Below, one piece after another: positions 14,887-22,751 of a DNA stretch of 45,221 nt; position 1 is the stretch's first letter; each line of letters begins with the position of its first letter. A model generated the notes under the pieces. That model was not told where the DNA came from. It worked only from the letters and a program-made list of their open reading frames with translations, and searched no databases. The stretch spans positions 1-45,221 of the forward strand of contig JABXIS010000035.1 of NCBI GenBank assembly GCA_013372975.1, in the 5' to 3' direction. The position numbers and the translations under genes are program-made. The stretch is from Alphaproteobacteria bacterium (GTDB taxonomy: Bacteria > Pseudomonadota > Alphaproteobacteria > Sphingomonadales > Kordiimonadaceae).

Positions 14887-14887
14887 C

Positions 14888-16792
14888 CTACAATAGCCAG
14901 ACGTGATCTTCGTAGACTTGGATGATGCCCTTTCCCATCAGATCATTTTTGATGCGGCTCCAAGCGGTCCGTCTACTGTCGCCCTCTCCAAGTATGGACG
15001 CTTTGTCCAGGCGTTCGCGCCATTCTTTTAAGCTAACCGCCAGTACGCCATTTGGGACTTCCGGAACTGGCGGAGTGACGCCTGAGCGATCGATCAAAGA
15101 CTTTAATACATCTAAGGCGAGTTTTTGCTTATTTGAGATGGGCTGCGCCTTCTTGACTTTTGTATCGCTTGATACGGCCACTACTGTTTGCTTTGGAGAG
15201 CCGTCGGCAAATTCACCGAACCGGTGAAATTGAAGGGTGAATGCCCCAAGGTCCTCGGTGGGAATATCCTTGGCAGCTTCGATTTCAGCGACATGAATTT
15301 CCTTTGATTTAGATATCTTTATCACTAGGTCAGCAGCACCTAGCAGGGCAGAAGAGCCACGCATACCGTAGTCGCTATTCTTGCCTGCATGATGGACCAC
15401 GAGAACATGTGCCCCGGTTTCTGTCTGAAGCTTTTTACAGCCATCGATGAATTGGCCCATGTCTTCTGCAGAGTTTTCGTTGCCTCCGTTGAACGTACGA
15501 GCAAGTGTATCGATCACGATTAGCGAAGGTTTGTATCCCAGAGCCTTGCATTCATCTCTGGCAAGTGCGATGAGAGTTTCAACCTGGTCCTGCTCTCCCC
15601 TTATCCGCGGCGCGCCATCAACAAGAGCGAATGGAACATCATTGAAGCATTCACTATGAAAGCTGCGCCAGCCTTCCAAGCGCAATCTGAATCCGCGGGC
15701 TCCTTCGCCTGCCACATACACTACGCCACCTTGGTTGACCCGGCGATCGCGGTACTTGAGGCCCAGTGCAACGCGCACCGACAGATCAAGCGTGAAGAAA
15801 GTCTTACCGGCTTTGGGTTGTCCGTATACGACTGACAGGTCGCCAAGGTACAGGAGGTTTTCAATTACGTACTTTGGAGCACCTGTCAGGACAATGTTTT
15901 CGCCAATCTCAACTGTCCAAGGGTACGACCGAGAGGTCAGGGGTGTTGCCCTTTCGACTAAAGCGAAAAGGTCGGCTCTGGTGGCTCCTGCAGCAATCCA
16001 GTCGGCAACGTCCCCTTTGCGTGGCAAGTTAGGCAGCTGAACGATCTTGACGCCATTTGCGATGCGTAAGACGGAATTGGCGACTTGCTTGGCATGGTCT
16101 TCACCTGCCTTGTCGTTATCAGGAAAAATGACGACCTTCGCCCCCTTCAGGTGCTGAGCATGATGGTCGTGCCATTTTCTTGCGCCGCCTGCATTACAAG
16201 TTGCGACCAGGCCGAGTTGTTCAAGTGCATGGACACATTTTTCACCCTCGACAACATATATTGCTTCGCCGTCTTTGATGGCAGCTAAAACCTGTGGCAG
16301 CCGATACGGTGGCATTTCAATCCCACTGGTTCCTGAAACCCATTGACCCTTTTCATAGCGTGCTTGGCTGAAGGTTTTTCCACCATCTTCCTTATCCTGG
16401 CGCGTGACCTTTAAGACAGGTTGGCCTTCCCAGTTTTGGTAGATGTACTCTTGCAATTTCGCTTTCCGCGGTAACCGTTCATTCCCATGCTCATTTGAAG
16501 GAAGAAACCCATTTTGTTTCAGCCAGCATATTGCCTCAGCGTGGTTGCAGTTAAGCTTCCGGGAAACGAGGGCGGCAATGCCGCCCCCTTCATTGTTTTC
16601 ATAGTCAAACCAAACGCCCTTTTCAGGCTTAATTGATAGCGAACCGTTGGCGCCGTACCGAATGTCATTGGTGCGGCTTTTTTTTGGGTTTGGTTCACCC
16701 AGAAGGAGCTGCGATACGGCAAGGATGTCCAGATTATTCAATTCGTCTTTGCCCAGCGAAGCAGGTCCGTTGTTCAGGTCGAGAGGAAACAT
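14888..16792 (-). CDS. Toprim plus RecA-like primase-helicase (RepA-type replication protein)
   Basis: This 634-aa protein has an N-terminal primase-associated region with GSLSIKPEKGVWFDY, then a Toprim domain with VVEGEK near 180-185 and FPDND near 223-227. An AAA_25/RepA-like ATPase follows with Walker A GQPKAGKT at about 324-331, Walker B LIVIDT near 424-429 and VVHHAGK near 465. The C-terminus looks like a small winged-helix domain. Such fused proteins start and unwind replication of prophages, satellites and plasmids. It is the third gene after alpA in one direction, with an 18-bp gap to the zinc-ribbon gene. It suggests that the excised island can replicate. Confidence 0.92.
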   Translation of the reverse strand: MFPLDLNNGPASLGKDELNNLDILAVSQLLLGEPNPKKSRTNDIRYGANGSLSIKPEKGVWFDYENNEGGGIAALVSRKLNCNHAEAICWLKQNGFLPSNEHGNERLPRKAKLQEYIYQNWEGQPVLKVTRQDKEDGGKTFSQARYEKGQWVSGTSGIEMPPYRLPQVLAAIKDGEAIYVVEGEKCVHALEQLGLVATCNAGGARKWHDHHAQHLKGAKVVIFPDNDKAGEDHAKQVANSVLRIANGVKIVQLPNLPRKGDVADWIAAGATRADLFALVERATPLTSRSYPWTVEIGENIVLTGAPKYVIENLLYLGDLSVVYGQPKAGKTFFTLDLSVRVALGLKYRDRRVNQGGVVYVAGEGARGFRLRLEGWRSFHSECFNDVPFALVDGAPRIRGEQDQVETLIALARDECKALGYKPSLIVIDTLARTFNGGNENSAEDMGQFIDGCKKLQTETGAHVLVVHHAGKNSDYGMRGSSALLGAADLVIKISKSKEIHVAEIEAAKDIPTEDLGAFTLQFHRFGEFADGSPKQTVVAVSSDTKVKKAQPISNKQKLALDVLKSLIDRSGVTPPVPEVPNGVLAVSLKEWRERLDKASILGEGDSRRTAWSRIKNDLMGKGIIQVYEDHVWLL

Positions 16793-16810
16793 GGATCAGA
16801 AATCTCCAGC

Positions 16811-17224
16811 TTACGGGGTGAATGTCTCTGGGACTTCGGTTTCTTCAAGGCCTTCCGAACCCCACATCTCTTTGACCCGGGTCTGGTAGTGAATGGACGC
16901 AATCAGAGGAAAAAGGGCCTGCGAAATCTGGGCCTCATCAATCCAATATTTGCTGCCCAGCTCGAGGCCGATCTCAAGAATGGTGCTGATGTCGTCACTG
17001 GGGAGCTCTTGGCTGATGCTGCATGAACCAATGCAAGAGTTGCATGTGAGGGTTGGTTTGGTACGCCCTTTCGTAGGCGGACCATAATTTAACAGCCACA
17101 TGTCAGGATTCCTCGAGCCGCATTTGCAGCACTTCAGGGATTGCATAGGGAACCGGCTGGAGAAATCAAATTCGTTGGACCGGTAAGCTTCTGGAGAAGC
17201 AAAGATATCGAAATCGTTTGTCAT
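16811..17224 (-). CDS. Zinc-ribbon protein of unknown function
   Basis: This 137-aa protein has CCKCGS near residue 32 and CNSC near 61, a plausible four-cysteine zinc ribbon, and a helical acidic C-terminus. I do not recognise the family. An AAGGAA box lies 8 bp before the ATG. It sits between alpA and the primase-helicase with 18-bp gaps on both sides, so it should be made with them. A role in replication initiation, regulation or packaging of the island is possible. Confidence 0.72.
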   Translation of the reverse strand: MTNDFDIFASPEAYRSNEFDFSSRFPMQSLKCCKCGSRNPDMWLLNYGPPTKGRTKPTLTCNSCIGSCSISQELPSDDISTILEIGLELGSKYWIDEAQISQALFPLIASIHYQTRVKEMWGSEGLEETEVPETFTP

Positions 17225-17242
17225 GATTGGGATTCCTTCTGA

Positions 17243-17434
17243 TTACAGATTGATGTGCTGCTCGAGCCAGTCGTCGACGTCTGAAGGACGGTAAAAGACG
17301 AAATGACCAACACGTATGCGGGCAGGCCCGATGCGGCGGATATGCCAGCGGTCTAATGTGCGTGTGGAAATTCCCAGCAGGTTGGCCAGGTCAGCTTTGG
17401 TAAGGAGATCGGATAGTCGAGTTGAGGCATCCAT
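17243..17434 (-). CDS. AlpA/excisionase-family regulator
   Basis: This 63-aa protein is a single winged helix-turn-helix. LTKADLANLLGISTRTLDRWHIRRIGPARIRVG has the typical AlpA/MerR-like layout and the ending VFYRPSDVDDWLEQH fits the family. AlpA proteins in satellites and islands activate integrase or act as excisionase. It is the first gene of a leftward unit with the zinc-ribbon and primase-helicase genes. A plausible promoter lies at 17463-17491 and phased GTTAC repeats lie just beyond it. Confidence 0.9.
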   Translation of the reverse strand: MDASTRLSDLLTKADLANLLGISTRTLDRWHIRRIGPARIRVGHFVFYRPSDVDDWLEQHINL

Positions 17435-17462
17435 TTTGGGGCTCCGACTTGTTTAAAGGAGC

Positions 17463-17491
17463 CATATATAAAGCCGCACTATTTGCACCAA
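17463..17491 (-). promoter_or_regulatory. Candidate promoter for alpA
   Basis: On the minus strand TTGGTG (17491-17486) and TATATG (17468-17463) are 17 bp apart. Transcription would start about 20 bp before the alpA ATG. It is a pattern match. Confidence 0.45.
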
Positions 17492-17511
17492 ACAACAAGA
17501 AAAAAGAATCT

Positions 17512-17546
17512 GTTACCATCCGTTACTTAAATAAACCGTATGTTAC
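17512..17546 (+). repeat. Helically phased GTTAC repeats
   Basis: GTTAC starts at 17512, 17522 and 17542, so the copies are 10 and 20 bp apart and lie on one face of the helix. They sit upstream of the alpA promoter and about 90 bp from the end of the integrase gene. They may bind AlpA or another regulator. Confidence 0.42.
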
Positions 17547-17633
17547 ATCAATCATTTAGGTCGTTTCACCTTAGTGGTGTTGCAGTATTAATCATTGGTT
17601 GAATGGCGGGTGCGAATCACTCTTTCGGTAAAC

Positions 17634-18776
17634 TCAATTCTTGAATTGGCCAGCTATTGAGTTGGTGGCAGCACGAAGTGGATCGTCATAGAGGTGGGCG
17701 TAACGCGCTGTCGTTTGTGCTTGGCTGTGGCCGAGCAGGGCGCCGATGATGGGCAGTGAATGACCTGCAGAGACGAGCAGCGAAGCATATGTGTGCCGAA
17801 GGTCATGGATGCGTAGGTCGTGAAGGTTTGCCATCTTGCAGACCGACTGCCAGAAGCGCTTGATGTTCTTAATCGGTTGATCTGGTGCTGATCCCGGAAA
17901 AACAAAAATTGAATTGCCTGCAGCCTTCTCAATTTCCTTCAAAAGGACAACCGCAGCGTCCGACAGAGGAACTCGGTGAAGCTTCCTTTGTTTGGTGTGC
18001 GACGACGGCTTGGTCCACACGCCATTCTTCAAATCAACCTGATCCCATGTGGCATTCAGGACTTCACCCCGCCTGGCACCGGTCAAAAGCAATATACGAA
18101 CAACGTTTGCCATGTTCTGATTGCGGTGGTCCGCCAGCGCTTTGTGAAGTCGTTCCATCTCATCCGTTGTTAGATAGCGCTCGCGCTTTTCTTCAGGGTT
18201 CTTTTTCACCCCAATGCAGGGGTTGTCTTTGCGGTAGCCCCACTGGACCGAAAGGCTAAACATCTTTGAAAGAAGAGCGACAACGCGGTTGGCCCGAATG
18301 GGAGTGTCTTTGGTGATCGTACGGTGAAGCCGTGAAATGTCATTAAATGAAACGTCTTCAATCGCCATTTTGCCAATCACGGGCAGAACCAGTTTGTCGA
18401 GCATTGCGACCTCATCAGTGCGGCTGGCCTCGGTCTTGCCGACTGCATGTTCTTCGAGATAGCGGCTCGCCAATTCCCGGACTAGTGAGCGGCCAGATGC
18501 GGCTTGCCGCTCAGCCAGCGGATCGTTGCCTAGATCGATCTCTCGCCTCAGTCGCTGGGCCTCATCGCGGGCCTTTGCGGTCGACCATGTAGGAAACCTT
18601 CCAATGGTGATGCGCCGCTCTTTCTGCTTGAACCGATAGTTCAGGATGAACGACTTGACGCCCTTGGCTGTGATGCGAACGCCGAACATTGGGACAGCGG
18701 AATCGTACACGATCACATTGCCGCTTTCGGGTGTTTCTAGCTTTTGGATGATCCGGTCTGAGAGCTTCTGAGCCAT
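17634..18776 (-). CDS. int: Tyrosine-recombinase integrase of the island
   Basis: This 380-aa integrase has an N-terminal DUF4102-type arm-binding domain (FGVRITAKGVKSFILNYRF), a SAM-like core-binding domain at about 95-185 and a catalytic domain. The catalytic set is Arg235 (TGARRGE), His324 and Arg327 (HDLRH), His350 (LLGH) and Tyr359 (TARYAHL), all present, so it should be active. It belongs to the P4-like/tRNA-targeting group. It reads inward from the right end, 162 bp from the right repeat. A 20-bp arm-site candidate ends 5 bp before its ATG, so the protein may repress its own synthesis. Confidence 0.96.
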   Translation of the reverse strand: MAQKLSDRIIQKLETPESGNVIVYDSAVPMFGVRITAKGVKSFILNYRFKQKERRITIGRFPTWSTAKARDEAQRLRREIDLGNDPLAERQAASGRSLVRELASRYLEEHAVGKTEASRTDEVAMLDKLVLPVIGKMAIEDVSFNDISRLHRTITKDTPIRANRVVALLSKMFSLSVQWGYRKDNPCIGVKKNPEEKRERYLTTDEMERLHKALADHRNQNMANVVRILLLTGARRGEVLNATWDQVDLKNGVWTKPSSHTKQRKLHRVPLSDAAVVLLKEIEKAAGNSIFVFPGSAPDQPIKNIKRFWQSVCKMANLHDLRIHDLRHTYASLLVSAGHSLPIIGALLGHSQAQTTARYAHLYDDPLRAATNSIAGQFKN

Positions 18777-18780
18777 TCTG

Positions 18781-18800
18781 TGTCCGCACTATGTCCGCAA
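18781..18800 (+). repeat. Right integrase arm-type site candidate
   Basis: This is an exact copy of the 20-bp site at 6267-6286 with two TGTCCGCA units. It lies directly upstream of the integrase start, so binding could also block translation or transcription of int. Confidence 0.6.
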
Positions 18801-18937
18801 GTTGATGTCGAAAAGAGTGATTAGAATGACGATGAAATTACGCCTTTGTCAATACGATGTGTAGAAAAACATATATAAAACAGTTATTTATGTCCATGTC
18901 TGGCAATCACTGTCAATCTATGTCAAGCCCATGGAAA

Positions 18938-18986
18938 CAGATTCCTAATCTGGGGGCCACAGGTTCGAATCCTGTCGGGGTCACCA
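18938..18986 (+). repeat. Right attachment site (49-bp direct repeat)
   Basis: This is an exact repeat of 6171-6219. It holds only the anticodon arm to the CCA of the tRNA and lacks the D-arm and 5' acceptor strand, so it cannot be a working tRNA. It marks the right border of the island. Upstream, at 18777-18937, is AT-rich DNA with no gene. Confidence 0.92.
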
Positions 18987-19112
18987 TCAATCTGCCATTA
19001 CAGCGCAGGTGCTTTGTTTCAGCCATTGATGAAGATATCAGTCTGCGCCAATATTCTCTTGGTTCAATTGAGATAGCTCTTGTATGGCGTTTTGGCGGAA
19101 AGGATATGGAGC

Positions 19113-19433
19113 GTGGTAGATGCTGGCAAATCCTATAATCGCCTTCTTTTGTTGATCATGATCGGCGGCAGCTTTGCCTCGTGGGTGTTGGGGGTGTTGA
19201 CTGACAATTTCAACTTTGCTTTGGCAGGGATGTTTGTGACCATGATAGCGCTTCTCATTCTATCCAAAGTGAAGCGCTGTCCGAATTGTAATGTAGAATT
19301 TGGCTACCGAAGATTAAAATGGCTGCCCCAACTACCTATTAGGTCGTCGTTTGCAGACAAAAAATGCCACAAATGCGGAATCGTGTTTGCTGCTTACGCG
19401 AGGGAAAACAGCGATGCCGAGGGCCTGACTTGA
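19113..19433 (+). CDS. Small membrane protein with a C-terminal zinc ribbon
   Basis: This product of about 106 aa has two membrane helices near residues 9-27 and 34-50. A cytoplasmic-looking tail with CPNC and, 30 residues later, CHKC could bind zinc. The family is unknown to me. I chose the GTG at 19113 because GGAAAGGA ends 8 bp upstream; a TTG at 19080 and an ATG at 19158 are alternatives. It is the first gene outside the island, so it may have been moved or left by an earlier insertion. Confidence 0.52.
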   Translation: MVDAGKSYNRLLLLIMIGGSFASWVLGVLTDNFNFALAGMFVTMIALLILSKVKRCPNCNVEFGYRRLKWLPQLPIRSSFADKKCHKCGIVFAAYARENSDAEGLT

Positions 19434-19654
19434 TGAGTAAATGGCATCAAAGAAGCAACTGGCTTTTCCTAGCCTAAATACTGCTTATCATATTTGCTGA
19501 TGTCCTAGAATGGAGCGCGCCAGAAGTGGCTCTGGTTTTTGGACTTCTGTTTTTTTGCTGGTCAGAAAACCCTCTGAAATCGCCATCCCATTGTGTCTGC
19601 GCATTTGGCGAGATAGACTTGTTTGCTGTGGAGCATAGGTCAATGGGGGACATG

Positions 19655-20236
19655 ATGAACAAAAACACGATCAATTGGCGGAAAGCGTCAGTCGAGATTG
19701 CGGGCATTGTTTTTGCGGTCCTCCTGGCTTTGTGGCTTGAAGCCTGGCGCGACGATATGGAGTTGCAGGATCGTGCCGACGAAGCGCTCGAGCGGGTTCA
19801 TGCCGAAATCAGCCAGAACCGCATCGATATGATCGATTCCAACAAGCTGAACCTCAGAAACCTTGAAGCCCTCAGGAAGGCCATGCGGGAGGAGGGCAGC
19901 ACCATTGATACCCTTGGGCCTTACCTGCATATTTCTTCGGCATCGCTGAGCGATTCCTCCTGGACGTCTGCAAAGATGACCGAAGTTCTTGGCAAAATGC
20001 CAATGGAAACCATCGGGGAATTGGCTGCCCTCTATGAGACCCAGCAATATTTTACGGAATATGCCCGTTTCCTGATGAAGGAATATACGGAACTGACATC
20101 GGATATCCAGTTTGGCCCGGATCGGGAGAAAGCAGCGGTAAAATTTGCGCAGCATCTCGCCATCATGAATTCACTCGGGGAACAACTTGTCCAGACCTAT
20201 GACGATTTCCTGAAAGTTGAAGAGGCGGTTGAATAA
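19655..20236 (+). CDS. Membrane-anchored protein of unknown function
   Basis: This 193-aa protein has one N-terminal membrane helix (SVEIAGIVFAVLLALWLEAW, residues about 10-30) and a helical, charged extracytoplasmic or cytoplasmic domain. The start at 19655 follows GGGGGA; the frame is open further upstream but without coding character. It resembles a widespread group of small membrane proteins whose helix is followed by W.dd and a long helical domain, but no function is known to me. The 221 bp between it and the gene ending at 19433 hold nothing I recognise. Confidence 0.74.
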   Translation: MNKNTINWRKASVEIAGIVFAVLLALWLEAWRDDMELQDRADEALERVHAEISQNRIDMIDSNKLNLRNLEALRKAMREEGSTIDTLGPYLHISSASLSDSSWTSAKMTEVLGKMPMETIGELAALYETQQYFTEYARFLMKEYTELTSDIQFGPDREKAAVKFAQHLAIMNSLGEQLVQTYDDFLKVEEAVE

Positions 20237-20237
20237 T

Positions 20238-20261
20238 GGGCGGCAGCCTGTTGTGCCGCCC
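20238..20261 (+). terminator. Hairpin between convergent genes
   Basis: GGGCGGCA pairs exactly with TGCCGCCC across an 8-base loop, between two converging genes. No T-run follows on either strand, so termination is uncertain. Confidence 0.4.
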
Positions 20262-20277
20262 GACTAGATGTGTGCGC

Positions 20278-20823
20278 CTACTGGTTTGCAGCTTGTTGGC
20301 TGGTTAATCGTTTGATTGCTTCACCCTTAACGAAATTCACGGCAGGAGCCAGCTGATCAAGCCCGCTTTTTGGGTCTCCCGACGCGATTTCATGAAATGT
20401 TACCTTCGAGCCTTCACCCTCAGGTGTGATCGTGATGGTCCATACTACCTTTACGGCAATGTCCTGTAACGGACCAAAAGGAGCATCAAGGCGCAGCATT
20501 GATCCTTGCTTTACCTGCAGGACAGAACCATGAAAGACGGAACCACCAGACCAGTCCTCGCGCCAAAGGCCGCCTGCCTGCAGATCCAGGGACAGGTTGG
20601 CCGCGTCACCTGAGTATGTATGATCGGGATGCCACCAGTTGGCAGGGTTCACAAGTTTGTTCCACAGCTTTTCCGGGCTAAGGGCCGATGTGGCTTCATG
20701 CTTCAGCACATAACGGTCGGGATTTGCTTCGACGATGTCTGCTCTCGCACGGGTGCCATTGCCCACGAACGCAATGGAAATTGCAAACGCGACAAAAAGC
20801 CCGGTTCTGAATGAATGGATCAT
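20278..20823 (-). CDS. Exported SRPBCC/START-fold protein
   Basis: This 181-aa protein has a signal peptide (cleavage near ARAD, residue 28) followed by a domain with the SRPBCC pattern. That pattern includes SPEKLWNKLVNPANWWHPDHT, GGLWREDW, GSMLRLDAPFGPL and VTFHE. The fold binds hydrophobic ligands, but the ligand is unknown. Most SRPBCC proteins are cytoplasmic, so an export signal is somewhat unusual. It is the last gene of a leftward group led by a LytTR-type two-component system and lies 17 bp after the upstream exported protein. Confidence 0.8.
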   Translation of the reverse strand: MIHSFRTGLFVAFAISIAFVGNGTRARADIVEANPDRYVLKHEATSALSPEKLWNKLVNPANWWHPDHTYSGDAANLSLDLQAGGLWREDWSGGSVFHGSVLQVKQGSMLRLDAPFGPLQDIAVKVVWTITITPEGEGSKVTFHEIASGDPKSGLDQLAPAVNFVKGEAIKRLTSQQAANQ

Positions 20824-20840
20824 ATGTGTGTTCCCTGTGG

Positions 20841-21494
20841 TTAGGATGGCGGGTTTTCAGCGATCTGGCCCTTGCAGCTATTCATAACATCGCTTGGTGA
20901 AGCGGGCGATTCAACAAAGGAAATAAAATAGCCGTGGATGCCTGGATCACCAATGTGGGGCAGCCCTTTTTGCTGAGCGCCTTCTACGGCGCCAACGTCT
21001 TTGTCGGTGACATGTGGTGCATAGTGCATCAGGTGTGGCGGAATGCGCATGATCTGTTTCATGCTGCGGATATAGATATAATTATAGTGCGACATCATAT
21101 AGTTAACACCTATTGATTTGGGTGCACTATATTCGCCGTTTGCTGCACGTTCATGGAAATCCTGGCTGATATTCGCTGCCGTTTCACCCCTCATGGCCAT
21201 CAATGTACGGTGCTGGATAGCTGGAATGATGGTGCGTGCGCCTTCCGTGTCCAGGCACTGCGGGATGATGGCATTTGGGTGGTTTCGCTCCACAATGCAT
21301 GTGAAAGGGCCATTGCCTTCGATGGTTTTTTTGAAGCCTGTTTCAGTCAGCACATAAACGGATGATCCGGCGCGCAACTGCGCGGGTAGCGCGCTCAGTG
21401 CGACTGCTTCCTCACATGTTTGGGTGAGATAGTCGGCGTGTGCTGCACTCGCTGACAGGGCAAGGCTGGCAAAAGTGGCTGTCAGAAATTTCAT
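20841..21494 (-). CDS. Exported protein of unknown function
   Basis: This 217-aa protein has a clear signal peptide (cleavage after AHA, residue 20). The mature part has four cysteines that may form disulfides (TCEEAV, FTCIVE, PQCLD, NSCKG). I do not recognise a domain. Its ATG overlaps the stop of the 43-aa membrane protein gene (ATGA), and the SRPBCC gene follows 17 bp downstream. Both exported genes are thus likely co-expressed with the sensor kinase upstream. Confidence 0.77.
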   Translation of the reverse strand: MKFLTATFASLALSASAAHADYLTQTCEEAVALSALPAQLRAGSSVYVLTETGFKKTIEGNGPFTCIVERNHPNAIIPQCLDTEGARTIIPAIQHRTLMAMRGETAANISQDFHERAANGEYSAPKSIGVNYMMSHYNYIYIRSMKQIMRIPPHLMHYAPHVTDKDVGAVEGAQQKGLPHIGDPGIHGYFISFVESPASPSDVMNSCKGQIAENPPS

Positions 21495-21622
21495 TTTTCA
21501 TCCCCGCTTTTTAGTGACCAAATGACAATGGCGAAAAAAACGAGCACATGCAGCCCCGATTGAATGAGCAGCAAAGAAACTTTGCGGTCAGCGCGTTCAG
21601 TTAGATGCTGATCTCGTGACAC
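21491..21622 (-). CDS. Very small single-helix membrane protein in the sensor operon
   Basis: A 43-aa frame starts at a GTG inside the last codons of the histidine kinase gene and ends in a TGA that overlaps the ATG of the next gene. The product has a basic N-terminus, one helix (VSLLLIQSGLHVLVFFAIVIW) and a short charged tail. Overlaps at both ends argue that it is translated by coupling rather than being chance. There is no clear Shine-Dalgarno. It could modulate the kinase or the exported proteins. Confidence 0.56.
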   Translation of the reverse strand: MSRDQHLTERADRKVSLLLIQSGLHVLVFFAIVIWSLKSGDEK

Positions 21623-22751
21623 TGATTTGGGGAATGATGATACCGACCTTGGCGCCGCCACCGGTGTTCCGGGTCAAAGTCAGCAGGTCCTCGCGGCCAT
21701 AAATCAGGGCCAACCGTTTTTTGACATTTCGCAACCCGTTCCCTTCACCCGGATGGTGTGGGGCCCTACTGTTTTGGCTTTTAAGTCCCGGTCCGTTATC
21801 GGTCACGACAAGCTCCAGGTTGTTCGTAGAATCCGATGTTACAGACAAGGTTATTTCAACTGGCCAGCTCACTTTGTTCAAGGCGTGCTTGATTGCATTT
21901 TCGATGATGGGCTGCAGGATGAAAGTTGGCACCATATGGTTCCCTAAACCGTCACCACCGGTGCAGTTGAAGGTGAGCCTGTCACCATAGCGCGTTTCTT
22001 CCAGTTCAACATAGTCCTCGACAAAAGCGATCTCATCCGCGAGTGGCACCAGGTTTTTTTCTGATCGTTCAAGTGTTTTTCGCAACAAACCGCCCAACAT
22101 CTCAGTGGTGCGATAGGCCTTCTCTTTCTTTTCCGTTTCGATCAGCGCCCCGATGGAATTGAGGGCGTTAAACAGAAAGTGGGGATTGAGCTGCATCAGA
22201 AGAGCATCAAGGCGGGCGCGATCCAGCTCCTTGGCCAGCCGGGCGGTATGGCGCGCATTTTCGGCAATCTCAAAGGCCCGCGCTTTGGCATCTTCATAGA
22301 ATCTGAGTGCCAGGCATCCGACCAGCACAAATAAGAAGATTGATAGTCCAAGAGTTTGAAACCCTGGGGCTCTATCGCCAAAAATCCAGTCTTGCCAGGT
22401 GTCATAGTGAATAACCATTGGCATCACAAAAAGCATTACCAAAGGAACGGCGACGATCAGTGTGGCGGTTGTCAGTTTGTCACGCGTCGTATTGTTACGG
22501 CGTCGCACCAGAAGATAGACAGCAACAGACATCAAGGCCCAACTGTAGTAGTAGATAAGCATAGGCCCAAGAGTGCGAAACCATTGCACAGAGCTACCGC
22601 CCTTGACCGCAATGAAGGCTGTCGATGCTGCGACAAGCGCTATGCCTGTCCAGAGGAACAGGATCATCGCAACCCGCAACAAACCCTTCAACTTTGTGTT
22701 TGGAAGAGAAGCATTGGATGCATCATCGAGCGCGCTAGTGGTATCAACCAT
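21597..22751 (-). CDS. LytS/YehU-type membrane sensor histidine kinase
   Basis: This 384-aa protein has about four membrane helices in residues 24-149, then the His_kinase domain with QLNPHFLFNALNSIGALI (phospho-acceptor His191). The HATPase follows with LQPIIENAIKHAL and DNGPGL. It is the partner of the LytTR response regulator just upstream, whose end it overlaps by 8 bp. LytS-type kinases sense membrane or metabolic signals; the input here is unknown. Confidence 0.93.
   Translation of the reverse strand: MVDTTSALDDASNASLPNTKLKGLLRVAMILFLWTGIALVAASTAFIAVKGGSSVQWFRTLGPMLIYYYSWALMSVAVYLLVRRRNNTTRDKLTTATLIVAVPLVMLFVMPMVIHYDTWQDWIFGDRAPGFQTLGLSIFLFVLVGCLALRFYEDAKARAFEIAENARHTARLAKELDRARLDALLMQLNPHFLFNALNSIGALIETEKKEKAYRTTEMLGGLLRKTLERSEKNLVPLADEIAFVEDYVELEETRYGDRLTFNCTGGDGLGNHMVPTFILQPIIENAIKHALNKVSWPVEITLSVTSDSTNNLELVVTDNGPGLKSQNSRAPHHPGEGNGLRNVKKRLALIYGREDLLTLTRNTGGGAKVGIIIPQISVTRSASN

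Larger units (their letters stand above)
6171..18986. mobile_element. Integrative genomic island in tRNA-Arg(CCT)
   Basis: The element is bounded by two exact 49-bp direct repeats, the first being the 3' end of the tRNA gene. Just inside the right repeat is a tyrosine integrase reading inward. The core genes are integrase, AlpA-type regulator, zinc-ribbon protein and Toprim/RecA-like primase-helicase. The cargo is a five-gene nuclease/ATPase/methyltransferase operon and a two-gene membrane module. The cargo part is visibly AT-richer than the flanking chromosome. No capsid, portal, terminase or conjugation genes are visible. It could be a phage-satellite-like element or a simple replicating genomic island that moves with help. 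Confidence 0.88.

Noticed and set aside
18938-18986. Second tRNA-Arg gene
   Set aside because: Only the anticodon arm to CCA is present. The D-arm and 5' acceptor strand are missing, so it is the attachment repeat.
18857-19138. Reading frame of 93 aa across the right attachment site
   Set aside because: Most of it is translation of tRNA sequence (GATGSNPVGVT) and AT-rich spacer. It has no RBS and overlaps the start of a better gene.
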